DNA from: Bacteroidales bacterium
GTDB lineage: Bacteria > Bacteroidota > Bacteroidia > Bacteroidales > UBA932
Length of the DNA: 8,102 nucleotides
Reading direction: 5' to 3'
Assembly (NCBI GenBank): GCA_021443625.1
Contig: JABUTP010000045.1
Location: 1 to 8,102 of the forward strand
Part shown: piece after piece, positions 1 to 6,921 of the stretch
Position numbering within the stretch: position 1 is the stretch's first letter
Layout of the letters: each line of letters starts with the position of its first letter
The notes under the pieces: model-generated
What the model was told of the DNA's origin: nothing
The model's database searches: none
What the model saw: only the letters and a program-made list of their open reading frames with translations
Position numbers and translations under genes: made by a program

Positions 1-791
1 TCGTTGAGCACGGGGAAAGACTCGACGTCGCGGTTATAGTTGATGGCGATTTTGCCGTATGCCTCAAGGTGGAACGGGTCTATCATATTGACGTCGGCCA
101 AATCGACCGTAGCTGCCTCATAAGCCAGATTTACAGGGTGTTTCAGGGGAATGTTCCATATCGGGAAGGTCTCGAACTTGGCATAACCCGCCTTGACGCC
201 ATGCTTGTGTTCATTGTAGAGCTGCGAAAGGCACACCGTCATTTTTCCGCTGCCGGGACCGGGGGCGGTGACCACCACCAGTCTTCTGGAGGTTTCGACA
301 AAATCGTTCTTTCCGTACCCTTCGTCACTCATTATGAGCGAAAGGTTGGAAGGATAACCGGGGATGGAGTAGAGGCGATATACCCTCAAGCCGAGATTCT
401 CGAGTTTCTTCTGATAGGCCACGGCGTTGGACTGGCCTTCGAAGCGGGTCATCACAACGCTGCTCACATAGAGGCCGCGTCCGCGGAACTCGTCTATGAG
501 ACGGAGCAGGTCCATATCGTAGGTGATGCCGAGGTCCCCGCGAATCTTGTTTTTCTCAATATCATTGGAATTGATGACAACTATGATTTCAGCTTCGTCC
601 TTGAGCTGCATCAGCATCCTGATTTTACTGTCGGGCTGAAATCCGGGAAGAACCCTTGAAGCGTGGAAATCGTCGAATAATTTTCCACCGAATTCGAGAT
701 AAAGCTTGTCGCCGAAAGTGGCGATGCGTTCCTTGATTTTCTCTGATTGAATTTTAATGTACTGATCGTTGTCGAATCCAATTTTTTTCAT
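1..791 (-). CDS. DUF1846 / UPF0371 family protein, N-terminal 263 residues (C-terminus outside window)
   Basis: Reading the minus strand from the ATG at 791 gives an uninterrupted frame of 263 codons that leaves the window at the left edge. The start [19 protein letters not shown], a glycine-rich segment APGPGSGKM at residues 176-184 followed by CLSQLYNEH (187-195), and the run [23 protein letters not shown] (split across residues 217-239) are what I recognise as the UPF0371 family. Family members are about 490-505 residues, so roughly half is present. Residues 67-170 look like an alternating alpha/beta fold ([25 protein letters not shown]). The biochemical role is not established; the glycine-rich stretch resembles a nucleotide-binding P-loop but has Met where Walker A has Ser/Thr. 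The gene is transcribed divergently from the DJ-1-family gene, and a good -7 box lies upstream. Family assignment is confident; function is unknown. Confidence 0.88.
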   Translation of the reverse strand, partial: MKKIGFDNDQYIKIQSEKIKERIATFGDKLYLEFGGKLFDDFHASRVLPGFQPDSKIRMLMQLKDEAEIIVVINSNDIEKNKIRGDLGITYDMDLLRLIDEFRGRGLYVSSVVMTRFEGQSNAVAYQKKLENLGLRVYRLYSIPGYPSNLSLIMSDEGYGKNDFVETSRRLVVVTAPGPGSGKMTVCLSQLYNEHKHGVKAGYAKFETFPIWNIPLKHPVNLAYEAATVDLADVNMIDPFHLEAYGKIAINYNRDVESFPVLN

Positions 792-814
792 AGCCGATTT
801 TGTTAAACCGGGCT

Positions 815-822
815 CAAATGTA
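815..822 (-). promoter_or_regulatory. Candidate Bacteroidota -7 box for the DUF1846 gene
   Basis: On the minus strand this reads TACATTTG, an exact match to the Bacteroidota sigma-factor -7 consensus TAnnTTTG. It would place transcription initiation near 808, giving a leader of about 17 nt before the ATG at 791. No good TTTG -33 element is found 19-21 bp upstream (the bases there read AAGG/AGGT), so the call rests on the -7 box and its position. Confidence 0.45.
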
Positions 823-834
823 CTCACTTTTTAT

Positions 835-842
835 TAAATTTG
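835..842 (+). promoter_or_regulatory. Candidate Bacteroidota -7 box for the DJ-1-family gene (and possibly the downstream genes)
   Basis: The sequence TAAATTTG matches the -7 consensus TAnnTTTG exactly and sits 34 bp before the ATG at 877, which predicts a start near 849 and a leader of about 28 nt. A convincing TTTG -33 element at 19-21 bp spacing is not present. It lies back to back with the minus-strand box at 815-822, so the two promoters would share an upstream region. Confidence 0.45.
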
Positions 843-876
843 ACCTTTCGTTTATCAAAATTTTGTATCGAATTCC

Positions 877-1449
877 ATGAAAGGTATCCACATTTTCCTG
901 GCAGAGGGTTTTGAAGAAACCGAAGCCATAGCGACTTACGACATTTTATGCAGGGGCGGGCTCAATGTGACTCTGGTTTCGATAACGGACAATCTCACGG
1001 TAACGGGCGCCCACGGCATGCAGGTTGTGGCCGACACCACTCTCGCAGAGGTACTCGGGAAACAGGAGCCGATATGTGCAAAAGATTGTATGGTGTTCCC
1101 GGGAGGGCTGCCGGGTTCCTCAAACCTTGCGGGATGCGAACCTCTCATCGAAGAACTCAATACCCATTATGCAAAAGGTGGCAGCGCGGCCGCCATCTGT
1201 GCTGCACCCGCACTTGTCCTGCCCCTTCTGAAAGGCTCCGCAGGAAGCGAAATGACTTGTTATGACGGATTTGAATCCACCCTTGCGGAGGCCGGCATCA
1301 AGTATGTCAAGGCCGACGCCGTCAGGTCGGGCAGAATCGTCACCGGCCGCGGCCCCGGACACGTGGTGCCCTTTGCGCTGCAGTTGCTCGCCTTGCTGAC
1401 CGATGACGCCACAGCCGCCCGAGTCAGCTCGGGATTCACCCTTAAATAG
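877..1449 (+). CDS. DJ-1/PfpI (YajL/ThiJ-like) family protein
   Basis: A 190-residue cytoplasmic protein, the usual size for the DJ-1 subfamily. Seen in the sequence: an N-terminal strand followed by AEGFEETEA (9-17), whose Glu16 aligns with DJ-1 Glu18; VFPGG at 73-77; the nucleophile-elbow motif AAICAAP (105-111) with Cys108 equivalent to the oxidation-sensitive Cys106 of DJ-1; and TGRGPG (156-161), the conserved C-terminal motif. The position of DJ-1 His126 appears to be Tyr129 (TCYD), as in non-protease members. Family members are linked to oxidative stress defence and have contested chaperone or deglycase activities; the substrate cannot be read from sequence. No clear Shine-Dalgarno precedes the ATG, which is normal for this phylum. 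The rhamnosidase gene begins 44 bp downstream on the same strand, so co-transcription is possible. Family is secure, exact role is not. Confidence 0.92.
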   Translation: MKGIHIFLAEGFEETEAIATYDILCRGGLNVTLVSITDNLTVTGAHGMQVVADTTLAEVLGKQEPICAKDCMVFPGGLPGSSNLAGCEPLIEELNTHYAKGGSAAAICAAPALVLPLLKGSAGSEMTCYDGFESTLAEAGIKYVKADAVRSGRIVTGRGPGHVVPFALQLLALLTDDATAARVSSGFTLK

Positions 1450-1493
1450 CGCCCGCCTCACTTTTTTAAGAAAACCAAATAACCATCAAGAAT

Positions 1494-4115
1494 ATGCGTT
1501 CCCATTTCATCCTCCCCACCCTCTTGTTCGCAGCGGTGCTCGGCGGCTCAAGTTGCGGCAGATGCAGCATCACCCCCACCGAACTGACCACAGAATACAA
1601 GAGCGATGCCTTTACCGACGTCACCGGCCCCCGATTTGCCTGGATAAACAAGAGCAACCGCAACGGTGCGCAGCAGACCGCTTATGAAATCCGCGTTTCC
1701 AAGAGCGCCGATTTCAGCTCCACGCTGTGGGAGTCGGGTCCCAAGGCCAACGGCAGATCAGCATTCATCACCTACACCGGACCGGCCCCCGAATCCTGCA
1801 CCGACTATTGGTGGCAGGTCAGAGTGAGGGATGAGAAGGGACGCGAAAGCAAGTGGAGCACCCCCTGCCATTTCCACACCGGAGTCCTGATTCCGTCATT
1901 GTGGGAGGCGCAGTGGATCGGCGCCCCGTGGCAGGCTGAGGATTCTTACGACTACCACCGCAGGGAAGACGTTGACCCCGCCCCCATTCTGCGCAAAGAA
2001 TTCGAGATAACCAAACCCGTAAAGTCGGCCCGGTTCTACGGCACAGGGCTCGGTTATTTTGAACTGTATCTCAACGGGGAGAGGGTTTCGGACGAATATT
2101 TCGTGCCGAACGAGACCAACTACGACTACCGCGAGAAACTCGGCGAGCGGCTGATTCCCGTGGAAGACCCTTTCAACGAATATACCGTGATGTATCTTTC
2201 GTATGACCTTACGGACAAGATACAACAGGGGTGCAACGCCGTGGGAGCAATTCTCGGCAATGGTTTCTACGACCTGGTGTTCCGCCGTTTCGTGATGGGT
2301 TACGGCACCCCCCGCTTCTTCGGTCAGATTCTCATCAAATACGAGGACGGCTCGCGTGAAGTTATCGCATCCGACACCACCTGGAAGATTGAAAAGAGCG
2401 CCATCATCTATGACCAGATGTACCGCGGCGAGCATTACGATGCCCGACTCGAACACGACGGCTGGGCTTCGGCCGGCTACGACGACACCGGATGGACCAA
2501 CGCCGTGGTCAAGAAAACCCCTGTAGGCAAGATGGTGGCCCAACTCGGCCCTTCAGACCGCATTACGGCACGTTTCCAACCGGTTTCCATAACCCGCGAC
2601 AGCGTAATCCGCGTGAAATTCCCCGAAGAGATTTCGGGCTGGGTAGAGCTCAGGGACCTCAACCTCAAGGAAGGGCAGCAGATTGAACTCACCTACCTCA
2701 ACGAATCGCTTGTTTGCAACAGCATCTATACAGCAAAGGGTTCGGGCAACGAATCGTTCCACCCCCGCTTCAAGTGGTTCGTGTTCTCGGAGGTTGAAAT
2801 CAAGGGACTCGACTCCCTTGAACCTTCCCAAATCGAGGCCCAGGCAGTCAATTCCGACGTAACGGATGCCTCCCATTTCGAGACGTCCAACGAACTGCTC
2901 AACACCATAGACAAGATATGGCGCCGCAGCATGTACGACAATATGCACGGAGGCGTCCCTTCCGACTGCCCCCACCGCGAGCGCATAGGTTATACCGGAG
3001 ACGGCGAGTCGGTTTGCCCCACGGTAATGAACAACCTTACTGCAGAGACTTTCTACAACAAATGGATACGCGACCTGCGCGGCGCCCAGATTGCAGACGG
3101 CTACGTAGCCAACTCGGCTCCCTGGCAGCCCGAAGCGGGCGGCGGAATAGGATTCGGGGCGGCGATGGAGTTCGTCCCTCTCTATTTCTACAACCACTAC
3201 GGGGATATCCGGGTGCTTCAGGAGTGCTTTGAAGCAATGCAGGCCCACGTCCGCTGGATGACCACCTGGGTGGATCCCGCAACCAAGATAATGGAAAGCA
3301 GGAGCGGCCACTATTTCAAGGATCTCGGGGAATGGGTACCCGCCACAGGGCTGCCGAGCAACGCCCTCGTGCACACGTTCTTCCTCTGGTCCTGCAGCAA
3401 CAAGGTGGTGGAAGCCGCCAAGGCCCTTGGCAAGCCCGACGTTGCGGCTGAATTCTCCGCCCTCAGGGACACTACCGCAGCGGCCTTCCACCGCACCTTC
3501 TACGACCCCGAAACCGGTTCGTACGGCAAACACGGCAGCAATGTCTTCGCCCTTGTGATGGGGGTTCCCGAAGATCGTGAAGCCAAGGTTGTGGAGGCTC
3601 TTGTCAGCAATATCCACGAAAGGGACGACCATCTTGACACAGGATTCTTCGGCATCCGCTACCTCTTTGAGGTTCTCGTAAAGCACGGCCAGCTCGAATT
3701 GGCCTACAAGATTATAAACCAGCGCACCCAGCCCTCGTTCGGATGGTGGATTGACCAGGGGGCCACGACTACCTGGGAGCAGTGGGACGGAAACCTGTCA
3801 CACAACCATCCCTTTATGGGCGGCGGCATCCTGTGGTTCTACCAGGACCTTGCCGGAGTAGAGGCGACCTCCCCCGGATTCAGGACATTTGAAATCCGCC
3901 CCGAAATACCCGAGGGACTCACCTGGGTGAATTATGACAAAAAGACAACCTACGGCACAATCGCCGTAAGCTGGAAAGTCAGCGGCAGCAAATTCTCATT
4001 GTCGTGCGAGGTTCCGGTGGGAACCACCGCCACGGTCTATATCCCCGACGGAGAAAATCCCCGCAAGGAATATACCGTGGGCAGCGGACGGCACACCTTC
4101 AAAGGCACCATATAA
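1494..4115 (+). CDS. Exported GH78 alpha-L-rhamnosidase, probable lipoprotein
   Basis: An 873-residue enzyme that should hydrolyse terminal alpha-L-rhamnose from glycans or plant glycosides with inversion. It starts with a short basic N-terminus, a hydrophobic core (LLFAAVLGG) and Cys21 in GSSC, an imperfect lipobox, so it is exported and perhaps lipidated. Approximate domain order: Ig/Fn3-like module (25-130), rhamnosidase N-terminal beta domain (170-345; FELYLNGERVSDEYF), concanavalin-like domain (355-450), (alpha/alpha)6 catalytic barrel (455-790) and C-terminal beta domain (790-870). The catalytic signature DCPHRERIGYTGD spans 491-503, with Glu496 the likely general acid; TTTWEQWD places Glu762 as the likely base, followed by SHNHP (769-773). 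Length and domain set are those of a complete GH78 enzyme. No SusC/SusD, regulator or other glycosidase lies beside it here. The 44-bp and 47-bp flanking spacers permit an operon with its neighbours, but their functions do not require it. Confidence 0.94.
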   Translation: MRSHFILPTLLFAAVLGGSSCGRCSITPTELTTEYKSDAFTDVTGPRFAWINKSNRNGAQQTAYEIRVSKSADFSSTLWESGPKANGRSAFITYTGPAPESCTDYWWQVRVRDEKGRESKWSTPCHFHTGVLIPSLWEAQWIGAPWQAEDSYDYHRREDVDPAPILRKEFEITKPVKSARFYGTGLGYFELYLNGERVSDEYFVPNETNYDYREKLGERLIPVEDPFNEYTVMYLSYDLTDKIQQGCNAVGAILGNGFYDLVFRRFVMGYGTPRFFGQILIKYEDGSREVIASDTTWKIEKSAIIYDQMYRGEHYDARLEHDGWASAGYDDTGWTNAVVKKTPVGKMVAQLGPSDRITARFQPVSITRDSVIRVKFPEEISGWVELRDLNLKEGQQIELTYLNESLVCNSIYTAKGSGNESFHPRFKWFVFSEVEIKGLDSLEPSQIEAQAVNSDVTDASHFETSNELLNTIDKIWRRSMYDNMHGGVPSDCPHRERIGYTGDGESVCPTVMNNLTAETFYNKWIRDLRGAQIADGYVANSAPWQPEAGGGIGFGAAMEFVPLYFYNHYGDIRVLQECFEAMQAHVRWMTTWVDPATKIMESRSGHYFKDLGEWVPATGLPSNALVHTFFLWSCSNKVVEAAKALGKPDVAAEFSALRDTTAAAFHRTFYDPETGSYGKHGSNVFALVMGVPEDREAKVVEALVSNIHERDDHLDTGFFGIRYLFEVLVKHGQLELAYKIINQRTQPSFGWWIDQGATTTWEQWDGNLSHNHPFMGGGILWFYQDLAGVEATSPGFRTFEIRPEIPEGLTWVNYDKKTTYGTIAVSWKVSGSKFSLSCEVPVGTTATVYIPDGENPRKEYTVGSGRHTFKGTI

Positions 4116-4136
4116 GAAGCTGTTTAAACAACTTAT
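4115..4136. repeat. Imperfect palindrome with a TGTTTAAACA core, between the rhamnosidase and antiporter genes
   Basis: Starting at the last base of the rhamnosidase stop codon, AAGCTGTTTAAACAACTT (4117-4134) is an inverted repeat centred between 4125 and 4126, with eight of nine base pairs matching and a perfect ten-base core. It is AT-rich, lacks a loop and has no following T-run, so it is a poor intrinsic terminator. It could be a protein-binding dyad upstream of the antiporter ATG at 4163, or chance in AT-rich spacer DNA. Confidence 0.35.
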
Positions 4137-4162
4137 AAAACAATCCGAAAAACAGACCCGAT

Positions 4163-6409
4163 ATGTCAGAAAACCTCCACCTCGTATCCGATTTGGCCCT
4201 GATATTCATCTCGGCCGGCATCATAACACTAATTTTCAAAGCGCTCAAACAACCGCTCATACTCGGGTACATAGTCGCAGGTTTTCTGATAGGGCCCAAT
4301 TTCGTCCTTTTCCCGAACATCACCGAACCCGAATCGGTGGAGCAGTGGTCTGAAATCGGCATCATCTTCCTGCTGTTCGCCCTGGGACTGGAGTTCAGTT
4401 TCAAGAAACTCATCAAGGTGGGCAGCAGCGCCCTGATTACCGCAGGGACCATCTTCGCGGGAATGTTCGTCACCGGATTCGCCCTCGGCAGCCTTATGGG
4501 GTGGAGCAACATAGAGTGCATCTTCCTCGGGGGAATGTTGTCGATGTCCTCCACCACCATCATCATCAAGGCCTTTGACGACCTCGGGCTGAAAGGCAAA
4601 CCCTTTACCGGAGTGGTCTTCGGCACACTCGTAGTGGAGGATCTGCTGGCGGTGGTGCTGATGGTGCTGCTTTCGACAATGGCCGTGAGCCGGTCGTTTG
4701 CCGGAGGGGAGATGCTGATGGCTCTGGCCAAACTCCTCTTCTTCCTGATACTCTGGTTTGTGGTGGGAATGTTTCTGATACCAACCCTGCTCAAGAAAGG
4801 AAGGCAGATCATGAACCGCGAGATGACTGTGATTCTCTCCACCGGATTGTGTTTCGGAATGGTCATCCTGGCCAATCTGGCGGGATTCTCATCCGCCTTG
4901 GGTGCCTTCGTGATGGGTTCGCTGCTGGCCGAAACTCTCGACGGCGAGCGGATTCTGGACAATATCCAGAGCATAAAGGATTTGTTTGGAGCGGTGTTCT
5001 TCGTCTCAGTGGGTATGATGGTTGACCCCGCCATCATTGTCCAATACTGGAAGCCGGTGCTGGCCCTCATTCTGGCAGTGGTCATCTGCATTCCGTTCTT
5101 TGCCTCGCTCGGAATCCTGTTTGCCGGCAAGGGATTGCACTGCGCCCTGCGGGGAGGCCTCAGCATGGCCCAGATTGGTGAATTCGCCTTCATCATTGCC
5201 GGTCTCGGGCGTTCTCTGGGCGTTATGGCAGACCACGTCTATCCGATGGTGGTGGCGGTCTCTGTAATCACGACCTTCACCACCCCCTATTTCATAAAAC
5301 TGGCGGAGCCTCTCTACGGATTCATCTCCCGCAGGATTCCCCCCAAGTTCGCCAAGCTGCTTGCGCCGGCCCCCGCAGCCATCCCCAGCGACTCCCGTAA
5401 AAGCGAGTGGAGGCAGATGCTCCTCTCCTATTGGATCCGCATCATAGTATATACAGTGCTGCTGGTGGCCATAGTCACCACTTCCAACATCTATCTGCAG
5501 CCGTTCGTTTCCGGACACGTGGACAATGCGACCTGGTGCAGCATCATTTGTGCGGCCTGCACCCTGTGCGCAATGTCACCTTTCCTCTACGGCATCGTCA
5601 CCAGTTCCAAAAGCCACAGGGAACGTTACCACAAAATCTGGCTGGACTCCTCCACCGGCGGCAGATGGCCTATGGTTGCCCTCACGGTTTTACGTCTTTT
5701 CATCGCGGTGACTTTCGTAATGGCAGTCATTTTCCATTATTTCAAATTGAGTCTTGTGCTGCTGATACTGATTGCCGTCATAATGCTGCTTGTAATGGTG
5801 GGGGTACGAAGGCACGGAAAATACGGAAATTTTCTGGAAAGCCGGTTTATGGAAAATCTTAACCAGAAGGAGGAACACGAACGCAATGTCTCTCCCATTT
5901 CGACATCGATTGCCGGCAAACTCTCGGGACAGGATATCGGCACAACCAACGTCACCGTCTCGCCCAATTCAAAGTTTGCGGGCAAACAGCTGCTCTATCT
6001 CCCGTTCCGCCGCGACTTCGGCATCAACGTCATCAAGATAATCCGCGGCAGCAAGATAATAAACATCCCCTCCGCCTACGAATTCATCTATCCGGCGGAC
6101 ACCCTTGTGGCCGTGGGCACCAAGTCTCAGATTGCCGAGTTCCAGAAAGCGATGGAGGAGGACAGCCGCACCCCGATTCCGGCAGGAGAAACCGTGGAGG
6201 TCGATCTCGAGTCATTTGAAATAACCCCTAACTCGATGTTGTGCGGCAAGTCGCTGTCGATGGTGGATATGCGCAACTCGGGATGTATGATGATAGGCCT
6301 CACTCGGGGCAGCGAGTCTTATATGAACCCCTCTCCCGATATGGTTGTGGAGGAAGGGGACATCGTGTGGATTGTGGGGGACAAGGCCTCCCGCGAGATG
6401 TTCAAATAG
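4163..6409 (+). CDS. CPA2-family cation:proton antiporter with two C-terminal TrkA-C (RCK_C) domains
   Basis: A 748-residue inner-membrane protein. The first ~390 residues are a CPA2 (KefB/RosB-like) transporter core with many hydrophobic helices. Markers are GYIVAGFLIGPN (35-46), FALGLEFSFKKL (72-83), SMSSTTIII (127-135), VVEDLLAVV (157-165) with the Glu159-Asp160 pair at the expected ion-binding site, FVSVGMMVDP (280-289) and QIGEFAFI (337-344). Four more hydrophobic segments follow (about 425-445, 458-480, 503-525, 528-548), then two TrkA-C-like beta-alpha domains at about 590-668 and 677-748, each ending in a strand pattern like DTLVAVG and DIVWIVG. There is no TrkA-N nucleotide-binding domain between them. 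It probably exchanges K+ or Na+ for H+, with the cytoplasmic domains as a ligand-controlled gate; the ion is not determinable. It lies 47 bp after the rhamnosidase gene and converges with a lipoprotein gene. Confidence 0.92.
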   Translation: MSENLHLVSDLALIFISAGIITLIFKALKQPLILGYIVAGFLIGPNFVLFPNITEPESVEQWSEIGIIFLLFALGLEFSFKKLIKVGSSALITAGTIFAGMFVTGFALGSLMGWSNIECIFLGGMLSMSSTTIIIKAFDDLGLKGKPFTGVVFGTLVVEDLLAVVLMVLLSTMAVSRSFAGGEMLMALAKLLFFLILWFVVGMFLIPTLLKKGRQIMNREMTVILSTGLCFGMVILANLAGFSSALGAFVMGSLLAETLDGERILDNIQSIKDLFGAVFFVSVGMMVDPAIIVQYWKPVLALILAVVICIPFFASLGILFAGKGLHCALRGGLSMAQIGEFAFIIAGLGRSLGVMADHVYPMVVAVSVITTFTTPYFIKLAEPLYGFISRRIPPKFAKLLAPAPAAIPSDSRKSEWRQMLLSYWIRIIVYTVLLVAIVTTSNIYLQPFVSGHVDNATWCSIICAACTLCAMSPFLYGIVTSSKSHRERYHKIWLDSSTGGRWPMVALTVLRLFIAVTFVMAVIFHYFKLSLVLLILIAVIMLLVMVGVRRHGKYGNFLESRFMENLNQKEEHERNVSPISTSIAGKLSGQDIGTTNVTVSPNSKFAGKQLLYLPFRRDFGINVIKIIRGSKIINIPSAYEFIYPADTLVAVGTKSQIAEFQKAMEEDSRTPIPAGETVEVDLESFEITPNSMLCGKSLSMVDMRNSGCMMIGLTRGSESYMNPSPDMVVEEGDIVWIVGDKASREMFK

Positions 6410-6423
6410 GGAATCCCGTAAAG

Positions 6424-6446
6424 CCGATTAACCCGCTTCTTAACGG
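6424..6446. terminator. Weak bulged hairpin at the convergent gene end
   Basis: CCG-A-TTAA and TTAACGG form a seven-pair stem with one bulged A around the loop CCCGCTTC, in the short gap between the antiporter stop (6409) and the lipoprotein stop (6440-6442), overlapping the latter. There is no T-run on either side, so it is at best a weak bidirectional terminator or a transcript-end structure. Confidence 0.25.
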
Positions 6447-6862
6447 ATATAGGACAGCGACTGCACCCCGGGCGTGGTCAGCACGAATGCGTCATCTTCC
6501 AGATAATCTATCTGGAAGGCCATCTTGAGCCCTTCGTACTTGCTCATACTTTCGTCGTTGATTGTGGTCCAGGTGATATAAACCACCCGTTTGTCTATGG
6601 AATAGACACCGACGGTAGAAACCGCTCCTTTCTCGGTTTGGGTCACAATCCCGGAAGACTCGAATTCAATGTACGTTCCTTCTGTCTTGCCGTCGATCTT
6701 TTGGGTGGTCCAGTCGTCCATAGGGTTGAGTGACGATGCTCCTACAATATACCAGCGGCCCAGAATCCGCTGTTGGAAAGTTTCTGTCAGATTCTTTTGG
6801 CAGGAAGTCAGGACTGTGAGCGCAGATATAAGGAATGATGCAATCAGTAATGTCTTTTTCAT
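6440..6862 (-). CDS. Small lipocalin-like lipoprotein
   Basis: A 140-residue protein with a textbook lipoprotein signal: MKKTLLIAS, a hydrophobic core, and the lipobox LTSC with Cys21 as the lipidated residue. The mature part opens with ILGRWYIVGAS (33-43) and continues as alternating beta strands (TYIEFESSGIVTQ, GVYSIDKRVVYITW, AFQIDYLEDDAFVLTT). This is the pattern of the short lipocalin-like domain found in many Bacteroidota lipoproteins, in which GxW marks the first strand. I predict an envelope-anchored small beta-barrel; the ligand is unknown. The start is fixed by the signal peptide. The gene lies 59 bp after the tRNA-Ala gene on the same strand, with a terminator between them that ends 22 bp before the ATG. 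No convincing own promoter is visible, so expression may depend on read-through or on an element within the tRNA/terminator region. Confidence 0.82.
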   Translation of the reverse strand: MKKTLLIASFLISALTVLTSCQKNLTETFQQRILGRWYIVGASSLNPMDDWTTQKIDGKTEGTYIEFESSGIVTQTEKGAVSTVGVYSIDKRVVYITWTTINDESMSKYEGLKMAFQIDYLEDDAFVLTTPGVQSLSYIR

Positions 6863-6884
6863 ACTCGTTTCAATTCAAGACAAC

Positions 6885-6920
6885 AAAAAAGGCAGCGCTG
6901 AAAGTGCCGCCTCTGCCTTT
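6885..6920 (-). terminator. Rho-independent terminator after tRNA-Ala
   Basis: On the minus strand AAAGGCAG pairs with CTGCCTTT (an eight-pair stem, arms 6913-6920 and 6888-6895) around a 17-nt GC-rich interior, and the second arm runs into six T residues (6885-6890). It begins two bases after the tRNA discriminator and ends just before the leader of the lipoprotein gene, so it should end the tRNA transcript. Confidence 0.75.
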
Positions 6921-6921
6921 G

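Noticed and set aside
69..659. Plus-strand open frame of 196 residues
   Set aside because: It is exactly antisense and codon-aligned to the DUF1846 gene, whose minus-strand translation shows clear family motifs; the plus-strand translation has no recognisable domain.
839..865. TTTG (839-842) plus AAATTTTG (858-865) as a -33/-7 pair for the DJ-1-family gene
   Set aside because: The spacer is only 15 bp instead of 19-21, the -7 has a mismatch, and the start would fall nearly at the ATG; the TAAATTTG box at 835-842 is a better candidate.
1896..3686. Two long minus-strand open frames (215 and 377 residues) inside the rhamnosidase gene
   Set aside because: Both lie antisense to conserved GH78 domains. 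Their translations have no domain pattern and arise because the coding strand has few codons whose complements are stops.
4099..5518. Minus-strand open frames of 365 and 170 residues over the antiporter gene
   Set aside because: Low-complexity, Ser/Pro/Arg-rich or His-rich translations, antisense to transmembrane helices with clear CPA2 motifs; treated as shadows.
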